From: Pseudorasbora parva
Lineage: Eukaryota > Chordata > Actinopteri > Cypriniformes > Gobionidae
Length of the DNA: 64,000 nucleotides
Assembly: GCF_024679245.1 (NCBI RefSeq)
Contig: NC_090179.1
Location: 5,089,320-5,153,319 of the forward strand
Direction of reading: 5' to 3'
Below are positions 34,322 to 47,256 of this stretch, one piece after another. Position 1 is the stretch's first letter. Each line of letters opens with the position of its first letter. The notes under the pieces are model-generated. The model had not been told where the DNA came from and ran no database searches. It saw only the letters and a program-made list of their open reading frames with translations. The translations under genes and the position numbers were made by a program.

Positions 34322-35290
34322 TGGGGCCGTATTCACAAAACATCTTAATGATAAAAGTAGCTCTTAACTGGCTGATTTAGGAGAGACTCTTAAAAATAAT
34401 GGGCATGTCAAACCTAATTTTAGGACTCCTACATTTTTGCTCTAAGATTATTTAATTGCACTAATTGAATTTTAGCACTAAAACTAGCTCCTAAATCTGT
34501 GAAACATTATGAGTAGTCAAGAGGACTCCTAAGTCCAAATCACAAACAATCATAATGGCTGTTGCAGACCTTTCTCCAATTTCTCTTTTCCACTTCGCTT
34601 CCTTTCTACTCACTGTCCTATCATAATAAAAAGGCAAATATGCCACAAAAAAATATTTATTTATTAAATATATAAAAAAGGAAATGATGTCTGATTACCT
34701 GTGGCGGTTGTTTCACAAGTTCACACTTACAAATGATTGGATGGATTAAAAGAGTTAAATAAGCCTATTTATCATGCTGTCCGAGGGGATTGAGGGCTTG
34801 AGCTCAGAATTTAGCCCAAACCTAGAGTTCACTCCCGAATCTCCGGCTGGACCGAGAGTGAGGCGGCGGAGGAATGCAGAAAACTGTTGAGGTGACTGGG
34901 TGAGTCTGCGGTGTGAACTGTATATACTTGAGCTGTTACATAGAGATTCTCCTGAACGTTATTTATAAAACATCATTTTCACTTGAATTCTGCAATCTCT
35001 CGAGATGCATACATGGCTGACAATATACTTGTTTAATTAGTGACACTTTTAAAACTTTTTTTTTTTGAATATGGCAGCATTTTTATTTTAAAACCTTTAT
35101 TTAAACATGATGCCTTGTTCTAAAATATTTCTATATTTAAATCACTGACAGACTTCTCCCCTATCAGCCAATCACTGTGGGCATAGTTAGTAAGCGTGAT
35201 GACATCATCCTTAGCATCGAGGTCAACCCTGCCCTTACTCTTAGCGTAAGACTTCTCTATTCCTCAGTAAAAGTAGCTAAGAACTTTTAC
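34322..35290. repeat. dispersed fish repeat, one end visible
   Basis: Starts GGGGCCGTATTCACAAAACA, which I recall as the terminal repeat of a common fish DNA transposon. The interior ends with a run resembling TAAGAGTTCTT inverses near 35225-35320, but no clean matching end is present. Right truncation likely. Confidence 0.4.
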
Positions 35291-35344
35291 TGCTATTTAG
35301 AAGAACTCTTAGTGCATTTTCTCCATTAGTTCGGTTTATTTAGG

Positions 35345-38300
35345 CATATGTGAACACTGCAATCAGGCTCAGATCCGCACCAAAACAATCACTCAGGTGG
35401 TCTTGGAACAATTGCAAACAAACTCTGGGCCTCACCTCAAACACTGAGGTGAAAAGCTGACGGACCAACAAACCAAATGGTATTATAATTCATCAGGGGA
35501 AATATACTATACAAAAAGCAGTGATGTCTGATTCTGTGAGTGAACCCAATAGTTATAACAGTTGAAAACCAAAACAGTCTCTCTTTATCTTAAAATGCGT
35601 AATTACGCTTGACCGCGTGAGAACGCTGTCCCGATGAAGCCTTGACAGTGTTTGCGTGCGTCTCGGCACAGTTAACCTCTAGACAGCGCTGGGAGATCAA
35701 AGAGAACGGGTTTGAACTTTCTGCAGTGTTAATACGAATGCAGTAATCAAAAGCGGGAATGATAACTACATTTTTTTGCATGTCTCAACAGTTACAAATA
35801 AAGCCACAATAAGCTCATGAAGCGAAACTTGTCAACCATCTTGATGGATTATGCAGAGGAAACTCATTGACCAATAAGAGGACCGTTGTGACTTGCCTGA
35901 ACACATTTTGGTACACTTTGAAAGGCTGCCTTGTGAAAGCAAACTGAACCGAGAGGAAAATGAAATGTTGTAACAAATTAAGTCCCTGTTTCGGGAACAA
36001 AACAAAAAACAGCCTTAGATCCAGTCACTGTTCTCCACCGGATCGGCTCCCGTCAGTTTTGTGTTCTCTCCAGCCAGGTATAAAAGCTGCTGTGGGTTAA
36101 TGAAGGTATGACGGATGAACTCGTGGCTTGATTGGACTCTTGTTGAATCAAAAGTGATAAGACTTCTCAGTTTTATGGACATCACCATCTTGGGCACTGT
36201 CTGCCGCTGTGGTTATAGGCTTGGCTCCCTTTGCACATTACAGACCGTATTTGAGACGCTACGGTTAGTTGCTGTGTAAATGGGATATTTTGAGACTTAC
36301 ACCTGTAAGTTAATGCGGTTGTGTGAATGTAGTCTATGTAATAAGTAGGACTTCTGCAGATCGCCAAAGGTCTGGCTACGTAACACCTCACCATGTCATC
36401 ACTTCCTTGACAACAGTGGACACGGCTGTTGTTTTTTTTAAATAAATGTAATCTTTCACAAAGTTCTGACCAAATGCAGAAGTTGAACTTCCCTAATAGT
36501 TCTGAACCGCACAGAGCTGCAACCGTGTGAGCTTGAGAGCCGGTGATTTTCCATCACGTCTGTTATTGTCCTAGCACACTTTAATCCAGCGATGGAGGAT
36601 CAGTTCTTATTTATTTTCCTCAGGACATTCCAGATCCGCTTAGGTAGCCCGTGAATGAACGAACAACCGGATCTGTTTGTGCCAGCTGCCGGGTTTGTGA
36701 TTGCCAAAGTCACGGTGCAATAGGGCTCGAATCACGAAGCGATCGCTAGGCTGGCTAATCATCAGCTCTAATCATGGGGAAATAATTGCATCAGTGTGAG
36801 GTGATTAGCTCGGAGCTCTTATGAGGGCTGGGGTTTTGTTTCTTGTTATTGACATCCAGCTGAAAAACCAGCACGAGTCAGAGTTTAAGGTTTAGGGTGA
36901 AGAATATTCCAGGGGAATTACTTTCTTGGGCTAAACACTTTCATTTGCTATTTTCATTTTCATTTTGACAGATTACAAAGTACCTAAAGTTTGAAAAAAG
37001 CATAACAAAAGTTTGTTGAATGCTTTGAATGTGGGAGATTGCCTCACTCTGGATACTTTATTGAGAATTATTATTTCACCATGTAGGATTTGTTTCTGGA
37101 TCGGTTGGTTATAGATCTTTGTTCCTATGAACAGTTTTAATGAGAGTTAAGGCTAAGGTGGGCGATATGGCAAAAATATTGCACTTTTTTTTTTTTAGGC
37201 AGGGTAATGATCCATAGTCTTATGATGATTATTTTTTAAGTCACAGAGCAGTACTGCAAAACTAGATTCCCCATTTAAAAAAATAGCATTACAAGGTAAC
37301 AAAAGAAAAAAAAAGACCATTTAGACCAAATTAGGGCTGGAAATTGTATTTCATTTTTTAAAATTGTATTATTATATTTTTGTTATTAAAAATAAGAGCA
37401 CATTTCAAATAACAGAACATATACAAGATGCAAATTACAAACGTTACACATTTTTCGGCTAGGTCTATTTCACAGTAGCATTCAGGAAAAAAAAGTGAAT
37501 AACCAAATGTAAAATGAAAACACTGACTTCACTTCACGGCACAGATGGCTGCTGGTTTATTAGGCTGCTGTCCCTTTAAGACCTGAAGCAAGGATCCATT
37601 ACACTGACACACATCCAGTTTTCTCCCAACTGTTGAAGCTCACATAAGAAATAACTGACTGTGTTTATGTATTTGAGTTTAAGAGCGCAATTTAACTTTA
37701 AAAACAACAATAATAACAGCGCAATAATAACTTTAACCATTAGCTTTTATATTTTTGGTGTGTGCGCACAGAAAAGTTGAGATGGTGGCGCTAGAACTGT
37801 TGCATGATGCCATGATCTCTCTTCAAAGGCAGGTTGTGGAGACACTTTAATAGTTAATTATAGAGGCTTTTGCACTTGGGTAGTTCAAGAAAATATCCAC
37901 CAGGGTGGTTCCCCAAGAACTAAAGGTTCCCCTAGGAACATTTTCATGGTTACATCCACACCACCAGTGGGAACTCTGAAGTGACGCAAGCCGAGCTTGT
38001 TGTTGTGACTTTAATTTGACGTCGCTGAAGAACTCCAGAGCCTGAGCACACATCTCTCACATTCTCCGCCTTCATTAGTTTATGATCTGTTTTACAGTCC
38101 TGTCTAATATGTTATTATATAGAACTGTTAAACAAAGAAAGTAGACAGTTTATGAAAAAGTATTAGCATTTGCTGTGTGGTTGATATTCAGTGTCGTTAG
38201 TTTAGCAGCAATACATAATCATGTTTTACTTGGTCTCCCTAAATTGTGTTGGTTTTTCTCTTTAGTGTAAAGGTTGAGAAGTCCATTTATCACTGTTTTC

Positions 38301-38465
38301 CATGTTCGTAGAGTTTGTTTCTTGAGTAAATCTATAGACTATAATCTGTGTGTGTAGACGGCTTATTCATTCCCTCAAAAGGAGTTCCTAAAACTAAAAT
38401 CATTCCTAGTTCCTTCGGTGTGAACACGGCAAAATCTGGGTACTTCTGGCAATATTTCTAGCAAT
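35345..38465. other. limk1 intron 2, gene-less, possible conserved element
   Basis: No supported exon. An open frame on the - strand (36015-36197) has no family match or splice support. 36640-36860 looks atypically complex, with clustered homeodomain-like cores (CTAATCAT, CTAATCAT, TGATTAG) and an octamer-like AATTGCAT; it may be a conserved regulatory element. Around 37890-38440 there are weakly inverted ends (AGAACTAAAGGTTCC, AGTTCC), possibly an old MITE. Confidence 0.4.
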
Positions 38466-40072
38466 TAGGGTTGGGCCGACAGACGATGCCATCGTCCTTC
38501 ACTGATGGCTGACAGAAATCACGATGTTGAGCCAGCATTGTAATCCCCCCCTCCTACACACACACACAAATAATGTTGTTCCCGATCACAATACAAAATA
38601 TAGCTGCAAGCAGCCAAGCGAAATGAAGACAACAAGAAATGTCAGCATAGCTAGCTAGGAGTATAAGACCAATTGCAACAATGAGCCATTGAAGACCTAT
38701 TAAGTTGATTTTTAGCAAAAAGCAGTACAATTTTAAATACAGTCAATAATAATGATTTAATGGTTTATCGTTTTAGACCAATAGGTGGCACTGTTACGAA
38801 ACTGATGTGGTGTAGTCAGATTGAGGTGGCAATGACACATGCAAAGTTTGGTAGCTCAGCTGTGTTGCTGTGGTATATGAAAACTGTTTTTTCTATTAAC
38901 ACAAAATCCATAATTATTTGTTCACATGGTCTGAAGACGATACGATTCAATTTTGGTGAAAATCGGACAAACGGCCCAGGACGAGTTTGAAAAAAGTATT
39001 TTTTTAACCAATAACAAGATAGAGGGCAGAGAGGTTTGCCAAATATGGACTATGGTATGTATGTTCTCGGCAGGAGCCAATGAATGTATTATGACCAGTC
39101 TCATTACTATAGGCTAATTTAATCAAACGTTATTAGCGTTTTTGTACACTTGATTACGACTTTTGACCACAAGGTGGCGCTGCCCAAAAACTTGTTGTAT
39201 ACCTTCATTTTGAAGATATCAGCTAATGTTTTTTAAGCACTAAATTACAACGCTGCGCAAACCATACGCCGAAACCTGGCAAGTCTGGTATCGTTGGACT
39301 CGGCAAGGATTCAGGAGACCAAAAAAAGTCACTCCCATCAAAATGTCAACCCCACCCAAAGTTATAAGCATTTGGGGGAAACAGTTCTCCACTAGGGGGC
39401 GCTGTTTCAGAACTTCTCAGGCTACTTCAGGGAATCGTGGTGAAAATGGTCTATGGGAATAATAATAATAATAATAATAATAAAAATAATAATAATAGGA
39501 ACGCCAACGGTTTCAATAGGTGCCTACGCACCTTCGGTGCTTGGCATTACATTCAAAACAGTTCAATGAACACAATTTAAACACTAAAGATTTTGTGCAG
39601 AAAACGGCAAACGACTTATAGGCTACTAGATGTTTTACACGAACAACACCAATGATATTCATTCATGGCAGACCGCGGTCCGCATCTGGACCGCGAGTCA
39701 GAACGGTTGCACCATTTTCCTGTTTCTAGTTGAAGTAAACAAAGCATCAAAACAGCGGTGCGGATCTCACCACAAGCACTCGTTTGGGGATCGTTTGTCG
39801 TAATGATATTTCAGCACTAAATCCTTTATTAGTATCATCTAAAGCTAAACGCCCTTCGTTCAAGCCCTTTCAGCTCCGTGCACGTTCTCTCTTTCTTTGT
39901 TAAGAGACTCACGCAACCCCCTGATGTCGTCGTCTATCGCGGTGTTTCACTGTAGACATCGTCTGATGCCAATTTGGTCACCTCTACTTTGGTCAACTCT
40001 ACTAGAAACTACGTAGTTCCTCCAGTTCGAATGCCCTTAATGATCTGATATCCGGATATCGCCCACCCCTAG
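38466..40072. mobile_element. probable composite repeat with TAGGGGTGGGC-type ends
   Basis: Left TAGGGTTGGGCCGACA and right GATATCGCCCACCCCTA are roughly inverted. Inside, about 38600-39545 is a recognisable cyprinid dispersed repeat (TAGCTGCAAGCAGC near its start, GGTGCCTACGCACCTTCGGT near its end) with an (AAT)n tract at 39460-39497. No target duplication is clear. Confidence 0.45.
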
Positions 40073-42089
40073 GTTGAGGCTTGTTAAACGTTTTTGCCCT
40101 TGGATTTAGGGATAGTTCTTTATTAGGGTTGGGATTAGGGATTTTTGATCTTTCTGTCGCTCCATATCAAACAAAAGATCTATTGATAACTTGTGTGGCA
40201 AAATCATGTGGCTGTAAGCCAAAGTGTGGATTCAGAGCACCAGTACCAGGAATAATGCTTGTTGGTCCCTGAAAAACATTTCTATCCATTCGATTTTAAG
40301 GATGTACTTAAGAGTTTGGACGGTGCCCTTAAGAATGTATAATTTCCCTATGAGTATTTTTTTAATGGTTAGTGGCTGGTCAAGGAAATATGGTGTTTAG
40401 GGGAGAGGAATTTTGTCTTATGACCATTACAATGTATTTTGATCCAGGGGCACATCTGTCCAACTTGGCAAAATAATAGTCACCTACTGGAGTGTTTTCG
40501 GAGGGCATATCCTGTGTTCTGCTAAGTCTGCAAAAGCATCTCCATTGGGCCTGGAAATTGGCAAGATTGTAAAACTGCCTCAGTGGTAAGCCTGAGCTGC
40601 AGAGATGGAGGACATTTGGCAAGGACATCTGGGTCAGAGGGAAAGAGAGGGCTGTGGATTTTTGGAGTTGGGGCTTTCTCTTCTGCCATGAGTGGAGAGA
40701 GGCGAAGACTGAGTAAAGAGGTGATTTTGTTCCCATCTGTGACACAAGCAGCTTACACATGAGCCAACCTTGACTAGGTTTATTAAAGCCCCTGGACAGG
40801 AAATGCAAATATGGGTTTAGTTCCTATTTTTCTCACTTTCTTTCTCTGTTCCCTTTAAATATCAGTCTAGTTCTCTTTTAAAACTGTACTGAGATACGTT
40901 TCTGATGATATTGGAAGGGATGAAGGCTGTCATTGAAAGAAACTTGCAGTGTGAATTGTTTAAGAATTCATCGGCCATTTGAGTGACAGTGAGCAAAGAA
41001 CACTTGTGGAAAACAGATTTGCGACGTGGTTTATTTGGGGTCTACTAGCTGTCCCTTGGGTGGGAAAGCACAGTTTTCCTTGGAAGACGTAAATGGGGCT
41101 TTAATTCCATGGGAAACGTCTCTGATGCAGTTTTGTGTTCCCAAACTCTCAGCAGGGGCCAAAATCACATGAGAAACTCATCTGTGTTGTGAATTCCTAC
41201 ATTTTTGTCACTAACTCTACACAGACAATGGATTTGCTGTTGTAGTATATTGTCTTCACCCAAACAGCAGGCTGCTTTAATAAAATCATTCAGGGTAGTT
41301 CCTAGGGTGACTTCACTAGGGGTGATTGTTAGGTGGTTGGCCGAAACTGTAGATATGGCTCTGCTCTTTATGAGCTTTTTCACCACTTTTGCCTTCCGCT
41401 AGTCCACCAATCTTATCTTACTCACTGAAGTTAGACTTCTAAAATGTGATATTTAGGTTTATTCAAATCATTAACTGCAACCATTTCACTCGCATTTGCG
41501 ACTAAAACTAGATGTGTGAATACTGTACAATAGATTTTGGAGCATGTGTGTGAATAAAAAATAAATAAAATCCCAGCCAATCTGTTTTCTTAAATGTAAG
41601 GCCATCAGTCTCCAATATATGATATAACAAACGTCTTCATGATCATTTTAAGGCATTTTATATTTTAGGGATGAAAAAACATTAATCGATATACTTCCTA
41701 ATGTGATTATTAAGCTTCAAAAGGCTATGATTTCATTTAATAAAGACGAGCGCTTTACATTTTAAGCCTGAATGTGACGCTTTTGTGTGTTCGACTGGCT
41801 CGACCAATCAATGAATAGCGCACATTTATGTCAAGCGATTGCTTATGAACTGATGCTGATTAATTATGACTATTTTATTTACGGTGTTTATATTGTAAAC
41901 TGTTGTATACGGTTGTAAGAATGTATAATTGATCTCGCTCATCTGAATTTAAATGAGCTTCTGTAATAATAAATCATAATCATTTCAAAATACGAGTCCT
42001 GGTGTATTTCGGGCTTGTTTATTAAATTAAAGTGACACACTGATTTTAATTTCCACCCTGGTTATTATTTTGTTACTGTAATAAAGTTC
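40073..42089. other. limk1 intron 2, gene-less
   Basis: A 142-codon open frame on the - strand (40380-40808) shows no domain signature. No exon recognised. Confidence 0.45.
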
Positions 42090-42162
42090 GTATATGGGAA
42101 GGAGGCGGGAACCGGCGAACATTCAACAACTTTTATTAAATTTAAAAAAACAAAAGTAAACC

Positions 42163-42631
42163 GCAGGCAGCCCCTCACGGACGACTGCCCGCACACACAT
42201 AACATATTATATAACGTGGGCAGCCCCTCACGGACGACTGCCCGCACACACATAACACATATTATATAACGTGGGCAGCCCCTCACGGACGACTGCCCGC
42301 ACACACGCACATAATATAACGTGGGCAGCCCCTCACGGACGACTGCCCGCACACACATAACACATATTATATAACGTGGGCAGCCCCTCACGGACGACTG
42401 CCCGCACACACATAACACATATTATATAACGTGGGCAGCCCCTCACGGACGACTGCCCGCACACACGCACATAATATAACGTGGGCAGCCCCTCACGGAC
42501 GACTGCCCGCACACACATAACACATATTATATAACGTGGGCAGCCCCTCACGGACGACTGCCCGCACACACATAACACATATTATATAACGTGGGCAGCC
42601 CCTCACGGACGACTGCCCGCACACACGCATA
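42163..42631. repeat. minisatellite with a three-unit higher-order repeat
   Basis: Nine units share the core GGGCAGCCCCTCACGGACGA followed by CTGCCCGCACACAC. Spacers alternate: two 55-bp units, then one 50-bp unit, giving a 160-bp period repeated three times (A-A-B). Within each unit GGGCAG and CTGCCC can pair as a short stem. The flanks (about 42090-42800) look like a larger dispersed repeat. The open frames through it change frame between units and are not coding. Confidence 0.9.
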
Positions 42632-42639
42632 ACAAAACA

Positions 42640-43789
42640 TAAACAAAACTCAACGTAAAGTCCAGGCCTGGTCCTCTCTCGTCTTCCACTGTCTTCGCTC
42701 CTCCCTTTATACTCCCGTCACTCCGCCATGGTGAGACGAGACCGCGCAGCTGGCGCTCATTACCACTCACCACTGGCCCGCTCTCACGGTCCCTCGACTC
42801 GACTTAAATACATTTTTTTAAACATAGGGTTAAACTTAAACTGACAAATTATACTATGCTTATACTTTTCTTATTTTCATTCAATTGATATTAACCTGAT
42901 GTACCAAACTAAAATAAATACAAATTCATAAAATCTATATAGACATTTTTAAAAACACATTTTTTAACTAAAACTTTAAAATGAAAGTAGAATTAAATTC
43001 AATTCAAAATATTACCAAAAACTATAAATCTAAGTGATACTAAAATAACACTAATATGGCAAAATCTGTTTATTACAGTGTGTTTAATATATATAAATGC
43101 AGAAATATTTAGTTACCTAAATTTTCTAAATGCACCCCCTGCCCACAAAAGTCTCACCCAGAAAGAATCGATCAATAATGGTGTGCTACTCTCCCTAGTT
43201 CAATTTTGCCAACAATAACCTTAAATCAGCTCCACATGTGTTGCGAAACACGCGTAACATCTGGAACACTTCCAGTGTTTTCCAATGACATAATGTGCAC
43301 AGGACACTGGCTTTCCCCTTTGAGCCCTGCTTCCCCCTTGATGTTTCTTTCTTACTTTAGGGAGTTTTTCCCTGCCACCATTGCCTTTTTTTTGTTCCCC
43401 AAAGGGTTTCAGCCCAAAGCCCTGTAATGCTGTTCTGTGGTAATTGCTATAGTTAAAAACAGCATGTAAACGAATTGAGTTTCCATCCGCACCGCTGGGA
43501 AAGTGGCATGAGAAAATCAGTGCACGCAGAGACCCTGTTACTCTTCATCAATCATGACGTTTGTTTAGTGGAGATGAGCCTCCTGGATGACTGCAGTGAG
43601 TCGGCAGAACACAAACATCTGCTGAGACTGATTCATTCACATCACCACAGGAGGTTTAACCTCAACACTAAAAATAAAGCATCAGGAATGAAAACCCAAA
43701 GCCAGCATTGATTTTGATTCTGCTTATCAATTCCTAATTTCGATTCCAATAAGGTAAAATATAGGTATATAAAGTATATAAATAAGAGC
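42640..43789. other. limk1 intron 2, gene-less
   Basis: No exon recognised. Text near 43362 (AGGGAGTTTTTCCCTGCCAC) is part of a common fish dispersed repeat. Confidence 0.4.
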
Positions 43790-44224
43790 TGCACAGATCC
43801 ACTATACTACACAGTAATCATTAATCAACTTTATAGCACTTTTACAATGACGATTATCTCAAAGCAGCTTCACAGTGTTAAACAGAAAATATTGCAATAA
43901 AATTTGATTGGGCTGTACAGTCGTTCTGGAGAAACCGTAGATGTTATCAGCTCATTTTAATTTAGCATATAGAGACAATTTGGGCAGATCAGTAATAAAG
44001 TTGATGCAGTTCATTTAATCATTAATTTAATTTGGATATTTAGTTGAAAACGTAGATAGAAATTTTAGTGTCCCAAACTGAGCAAGCCAAGACAAAGGCG
44101 ACAGTGGCAAGGAACCAAAAACTGCCACAAAATCCCAAAAAAATAAACCTTGGGAGAAACCACATGCGCTTTCTTTCTCAACTGTTATGTTCACTGAATA
44201 CGCATTCAGTATAAGAGGTTCTTT
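43790..44224. repeat. dispersed cyprinid repeat
   Basis: Contains text I recognise as a recurrent fish intronic repeat (GGGCTGTACAGTCGTTCTGG near 43910; ACTGAGCAAGCCAAGACAAA near 44077). Family name and boundaries uncertain. Confidence 0.45.
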
Positions 44225-45045
44225 AGGGTCATGGGCGGCCAAGGCTCATTGATGCACGTGTGGAGCGAAGGCTGGCCCGTGTGGTCCGATCAAACAGACG
44301 AGCTACTGGAGCTCAAACTGCTCCAGAAGTTAATGCTGGTTCTGATAGAAAGGTGTCAGAATACACAGAGCAGCTCAGTTTGTTGTGTATGGGGCGGCAT
44401 AGCCGCTGACCAGTCAGGGTGCCCATGCTGACCCCTGACCCCGCCGAAAGCACCAACAGTGGCACGTGAGCATCAGAACTGGACAACGGCGCAATGGAAG
44501 AAGGTGATCTGGCTTGTGCATTGTTTACCTGAGGAACACATGCCACCAGGATGCACTATTGGAAGAAGGCAAGCCTCCGTAGGCAGTGTGATGCTTTTGG
44601 GCAATGTTCTGCTGGGGAACCTTGGGTCCTCCATCCATGTGGATGTTACTTTGACGCGCCCCACCTACCTAAGCATTGTTGAGACCATGTTCAGCCTTTC
44701 ATGGAAATGGTATTCTGGTGGCTGTGGCTCTTCCAGCAGGAAAATGCTCCTGACACAAAACACAAACGCTTGAGAAATAGTTTGAGGAGCACAACCAGTT
44801 TGAGGCGTTGATTTGGCCTCCAAATTCCTCAGATCTCAATCCAATCAAGCATCTGTGGGATGTGCTGAACAAACAAGTCCGATACATGAAGGGCCCACCT
44901 CACAACTTACAGGACGTAAAGGATCTGCTGATAATATCTTGGCGCCAGATACCACAGCACACCTTTAGGGGTCTAGTGGTGCCTCGATGGGTCAGGGCTG
45001 TTTTGGCAGCAAAAGGAGGACCAACACAATGTTATGTCTATTTGG
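44225..45045 (+). pseudogene. Tc1-like transposase, degenerate
   Basis: Fragments in shifting frames follow a Tc1-like transposase from the DNA-binding region to the C-terminus. Examples are W-A-R-E-H-Q-N-W-T-T-type text near 44460, H-V-D-V-T-L-T-R near 44640, and the best-preserved block W-P-P-N-S-S-D-L-N-P-I-K-H-L-W-D-V (about 44815-44865). In the family that block reads D-L-N-P-I-E-H-L-W and supplies the third catalytic acid; here the Glu is a Lys. The SDE motif of the first catalytic Asp is lost. This copy is dead. Confidence 0.8.
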
Positions 45046-45785
45046 TGTGTGTCGTTTAATTGTTTTGTCTGTGTATGTCTTTATCTCGCTCATGACATTT
45101 GATTCAGACTGCAAGCTCACAAATGCACAGTAGCGGCACCGGAAACACTTTTAACATAATGTTAGAAAGGTCTTCTGTCGGCATTGATGGACCTGAACCG
45201 ATTCTTGAGTCCCAATCCTAACAGACACTGACACAAACACTGGGCCGTCTCAGTTTGCTGTTGTGGATGGGGAAGTAACGGAGGAATGACAGGCAGGTGC
45301 TTTGAGTTTCCTCTGTCAGGCACGGGTCAGATCAGCTGACCTGAAACCAGTCTAAGGAACTACACACACCGCTTCAGTGTCATTCTGACACGTTTCATTT
45401 GGATTTCAACGTCTGTTTGAATTCTCTCCACAAAACAATCTGATGGAGTTCTGGCACCGCAGAAGAAGGTAAGACGGATTTGACTGAATAAACAAATGGT
45501 TAATTGAGCCTATCAGATGGTGATACCATGGCTCTTTGATATACAATTGCCCCAAGTGTTTGGACATATTTCTGACACTTAAATATGTAAATGTTATTAC
45601 ATTTAAATTAAGAACAACACTTTATGAAGAATACGTATGAATACTCATGAGATCATGTTGGATATTTATATGGCACTCAAAGGACCTTCAAAGAATGCCA
45701 TCTTCATGTAAAATCAGGGTACGTGCTCACAAAAAAACACACCCTTTATTATTATAAATGTCCAAAAATATATTATTGCAATTAG
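45046..45785. other. limk1 intron 2, gene-less
   Basis: No exon or repeat end recognised. Confidence 0.4.
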
Positions 45786-47252
45786 GGTTGTCATGGTACC
45801 AAAATACTTTCAAGGCTGTCTACACCAATTTCAGTACCAGAGTACAAACGGTTGAATTATCACAGTTTCCGAATCAATCTTGCGATCTAGAAACTTTGCA
45901 GGGGGATTGGTAGCATTAAAAGCTTAACCTGTATTCAGATTGTGAATGGGTAATAAAAAAAAGAGAGAAAACTTTCAGATTGTTTTCAGATTGTGAATGG
46001 GTAATAAACAAAAAAAGAGAGAACTCCTGTTAAGATAAAAAAGAAGAAGCTGTCTTAACTAGAAGTACCAAGGCAGTCATTTTGACTGGTTTCAAATTTT
46101 GCAATGAAATAACTTGTTGAAATTAAACCCATATAGCCATAGTACCCTGACTTTTCCTAAATGTGTTTTATTCTAATACAATTGCAAAAACAAAAGTTGT
46201 TCTGAGTTTTTCAACCTAAAATGGCCATAATGTTCAAATTGAGCGAGCGTGTTGCAGGCGGTGTATGTTGCGTACTATTTCAGTGTTTGCAAGTTTCCCC
46301 GCCGGTGCAGCTTTCTAGTTGTTTTTATATGCTTTTGCTAAGCTAAAACGTAGCTTTACCTTTGAAATGTCAGCAAGAAAGAGAATGACTGGCCTAGAGG
46401 TTTTAGCTGATACTGGTGGCTGCATTTCCAATAACTCTGGAGCGTTGTAAAGTCCAAAAGGCAAAATGTATTTAAAAAAAAAAGATAGATCTAATAATTT
46501 CCAAAATTCATGATGTCTTTATATCAAACTAAATATTCCATATTTAGACATGAAAAACTTTGCTCTTCCGCTTGCCGCACACAAAGAGAGACACGCACCT
46601 TCGGTGCAGAATGAATGAACAATGATTTTCTTATGTAGATTGTGTTTACACTTTGTTGGTTGTAATGAAAGGATTCACAATGTGTTTTAAGCGGATTCTG
46701 ACTAACTTATTGAATAGCACACTGCAAAAAAATGCTTTTCCTACTTAGTATTTTTGTCTTGTTTCTAGTCAAAATATCTAAAGTCTTACATTAAGAAACA
46801 TTTACTAGACAAGCAAAAGTAATTGTCTTGTTTTGGGAAAAAATTACTCAAAATTAAGAGAGTTTTTGCCTAAAATAAGCAAAATAATCTGCCAATGGGG
46901 TAAACCAAATAATCTTGTTTTCTGTTGGAATTAAGATTATTTTTCTCACCCCATTGGCAGATTATTTTGCCTGTTTTAAGCAAAAACTATTAATTTTGAT
47001 ATTTTCCCCCAGAAAAAAAGAAAATAAATATTGTATGTCATTTTACTCATCTAGCAAATGCATCTTGATTTAAGAATATTTAGATATTTGGACTGGAAAC
47101 ATGAAAAAACACTAAATAAGAAGAGCATTGTTTGTAGTGTACCAGTGCTTACCGAATACACCCAGTAAACTCAGTGCTACTGGTACTGCAGAAGTGCAGG
47201 TACATCAACTTGTTTTAATACCAACTGGTACCAGTGCTATTGGCAGCACTAA
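45786..47252. mobile_element. probable hAT-like element, interrupted by a foldback MITE
   Basis: Left TAGGGTTGTCATGGTACC and right GGTACCAGTGCTATTGGCAGCACTA are imperfect inverses. AATT flanks both sides. No transposase. The element at 46729-47138 is inserted in it. Confidence 0.45.
46729..47138. mobile_element. foldback MITE
   Basis: Outer arms CACTGCAAAAAAATGC and GCATTGTTTGTAGTG are inverted. Inner arms AATAATCTGCCAATGGGGT (near 46885) and ACCCCATTGGCAGATTATTT (near 46950) are near-perfect inverses. Most of the 410 bp can fold into one hairpin. Confidence 0.75.
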
Positions 47253-47256
47253 TTAC

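Noticed and set aside
36015..36197. 60-codon protein-like frame on the - strand (ends A-D-P-V-E-N-S-D-W-I)
   Set aside because: Composition looks protein-like, but I see no family, splice sites or second exon.
40380..40808. 142-codon open frame on the - strand
   Set aside because: No domain signature or promoter; likely chance in a GC-moderate intron.
42065..42578. Open frames on the - strand with repeated V-C-G-Q-S-S-V-R
   Set aside because: Minisatellite artefact; unit lengths of 55 and 50 shift the frame between units.
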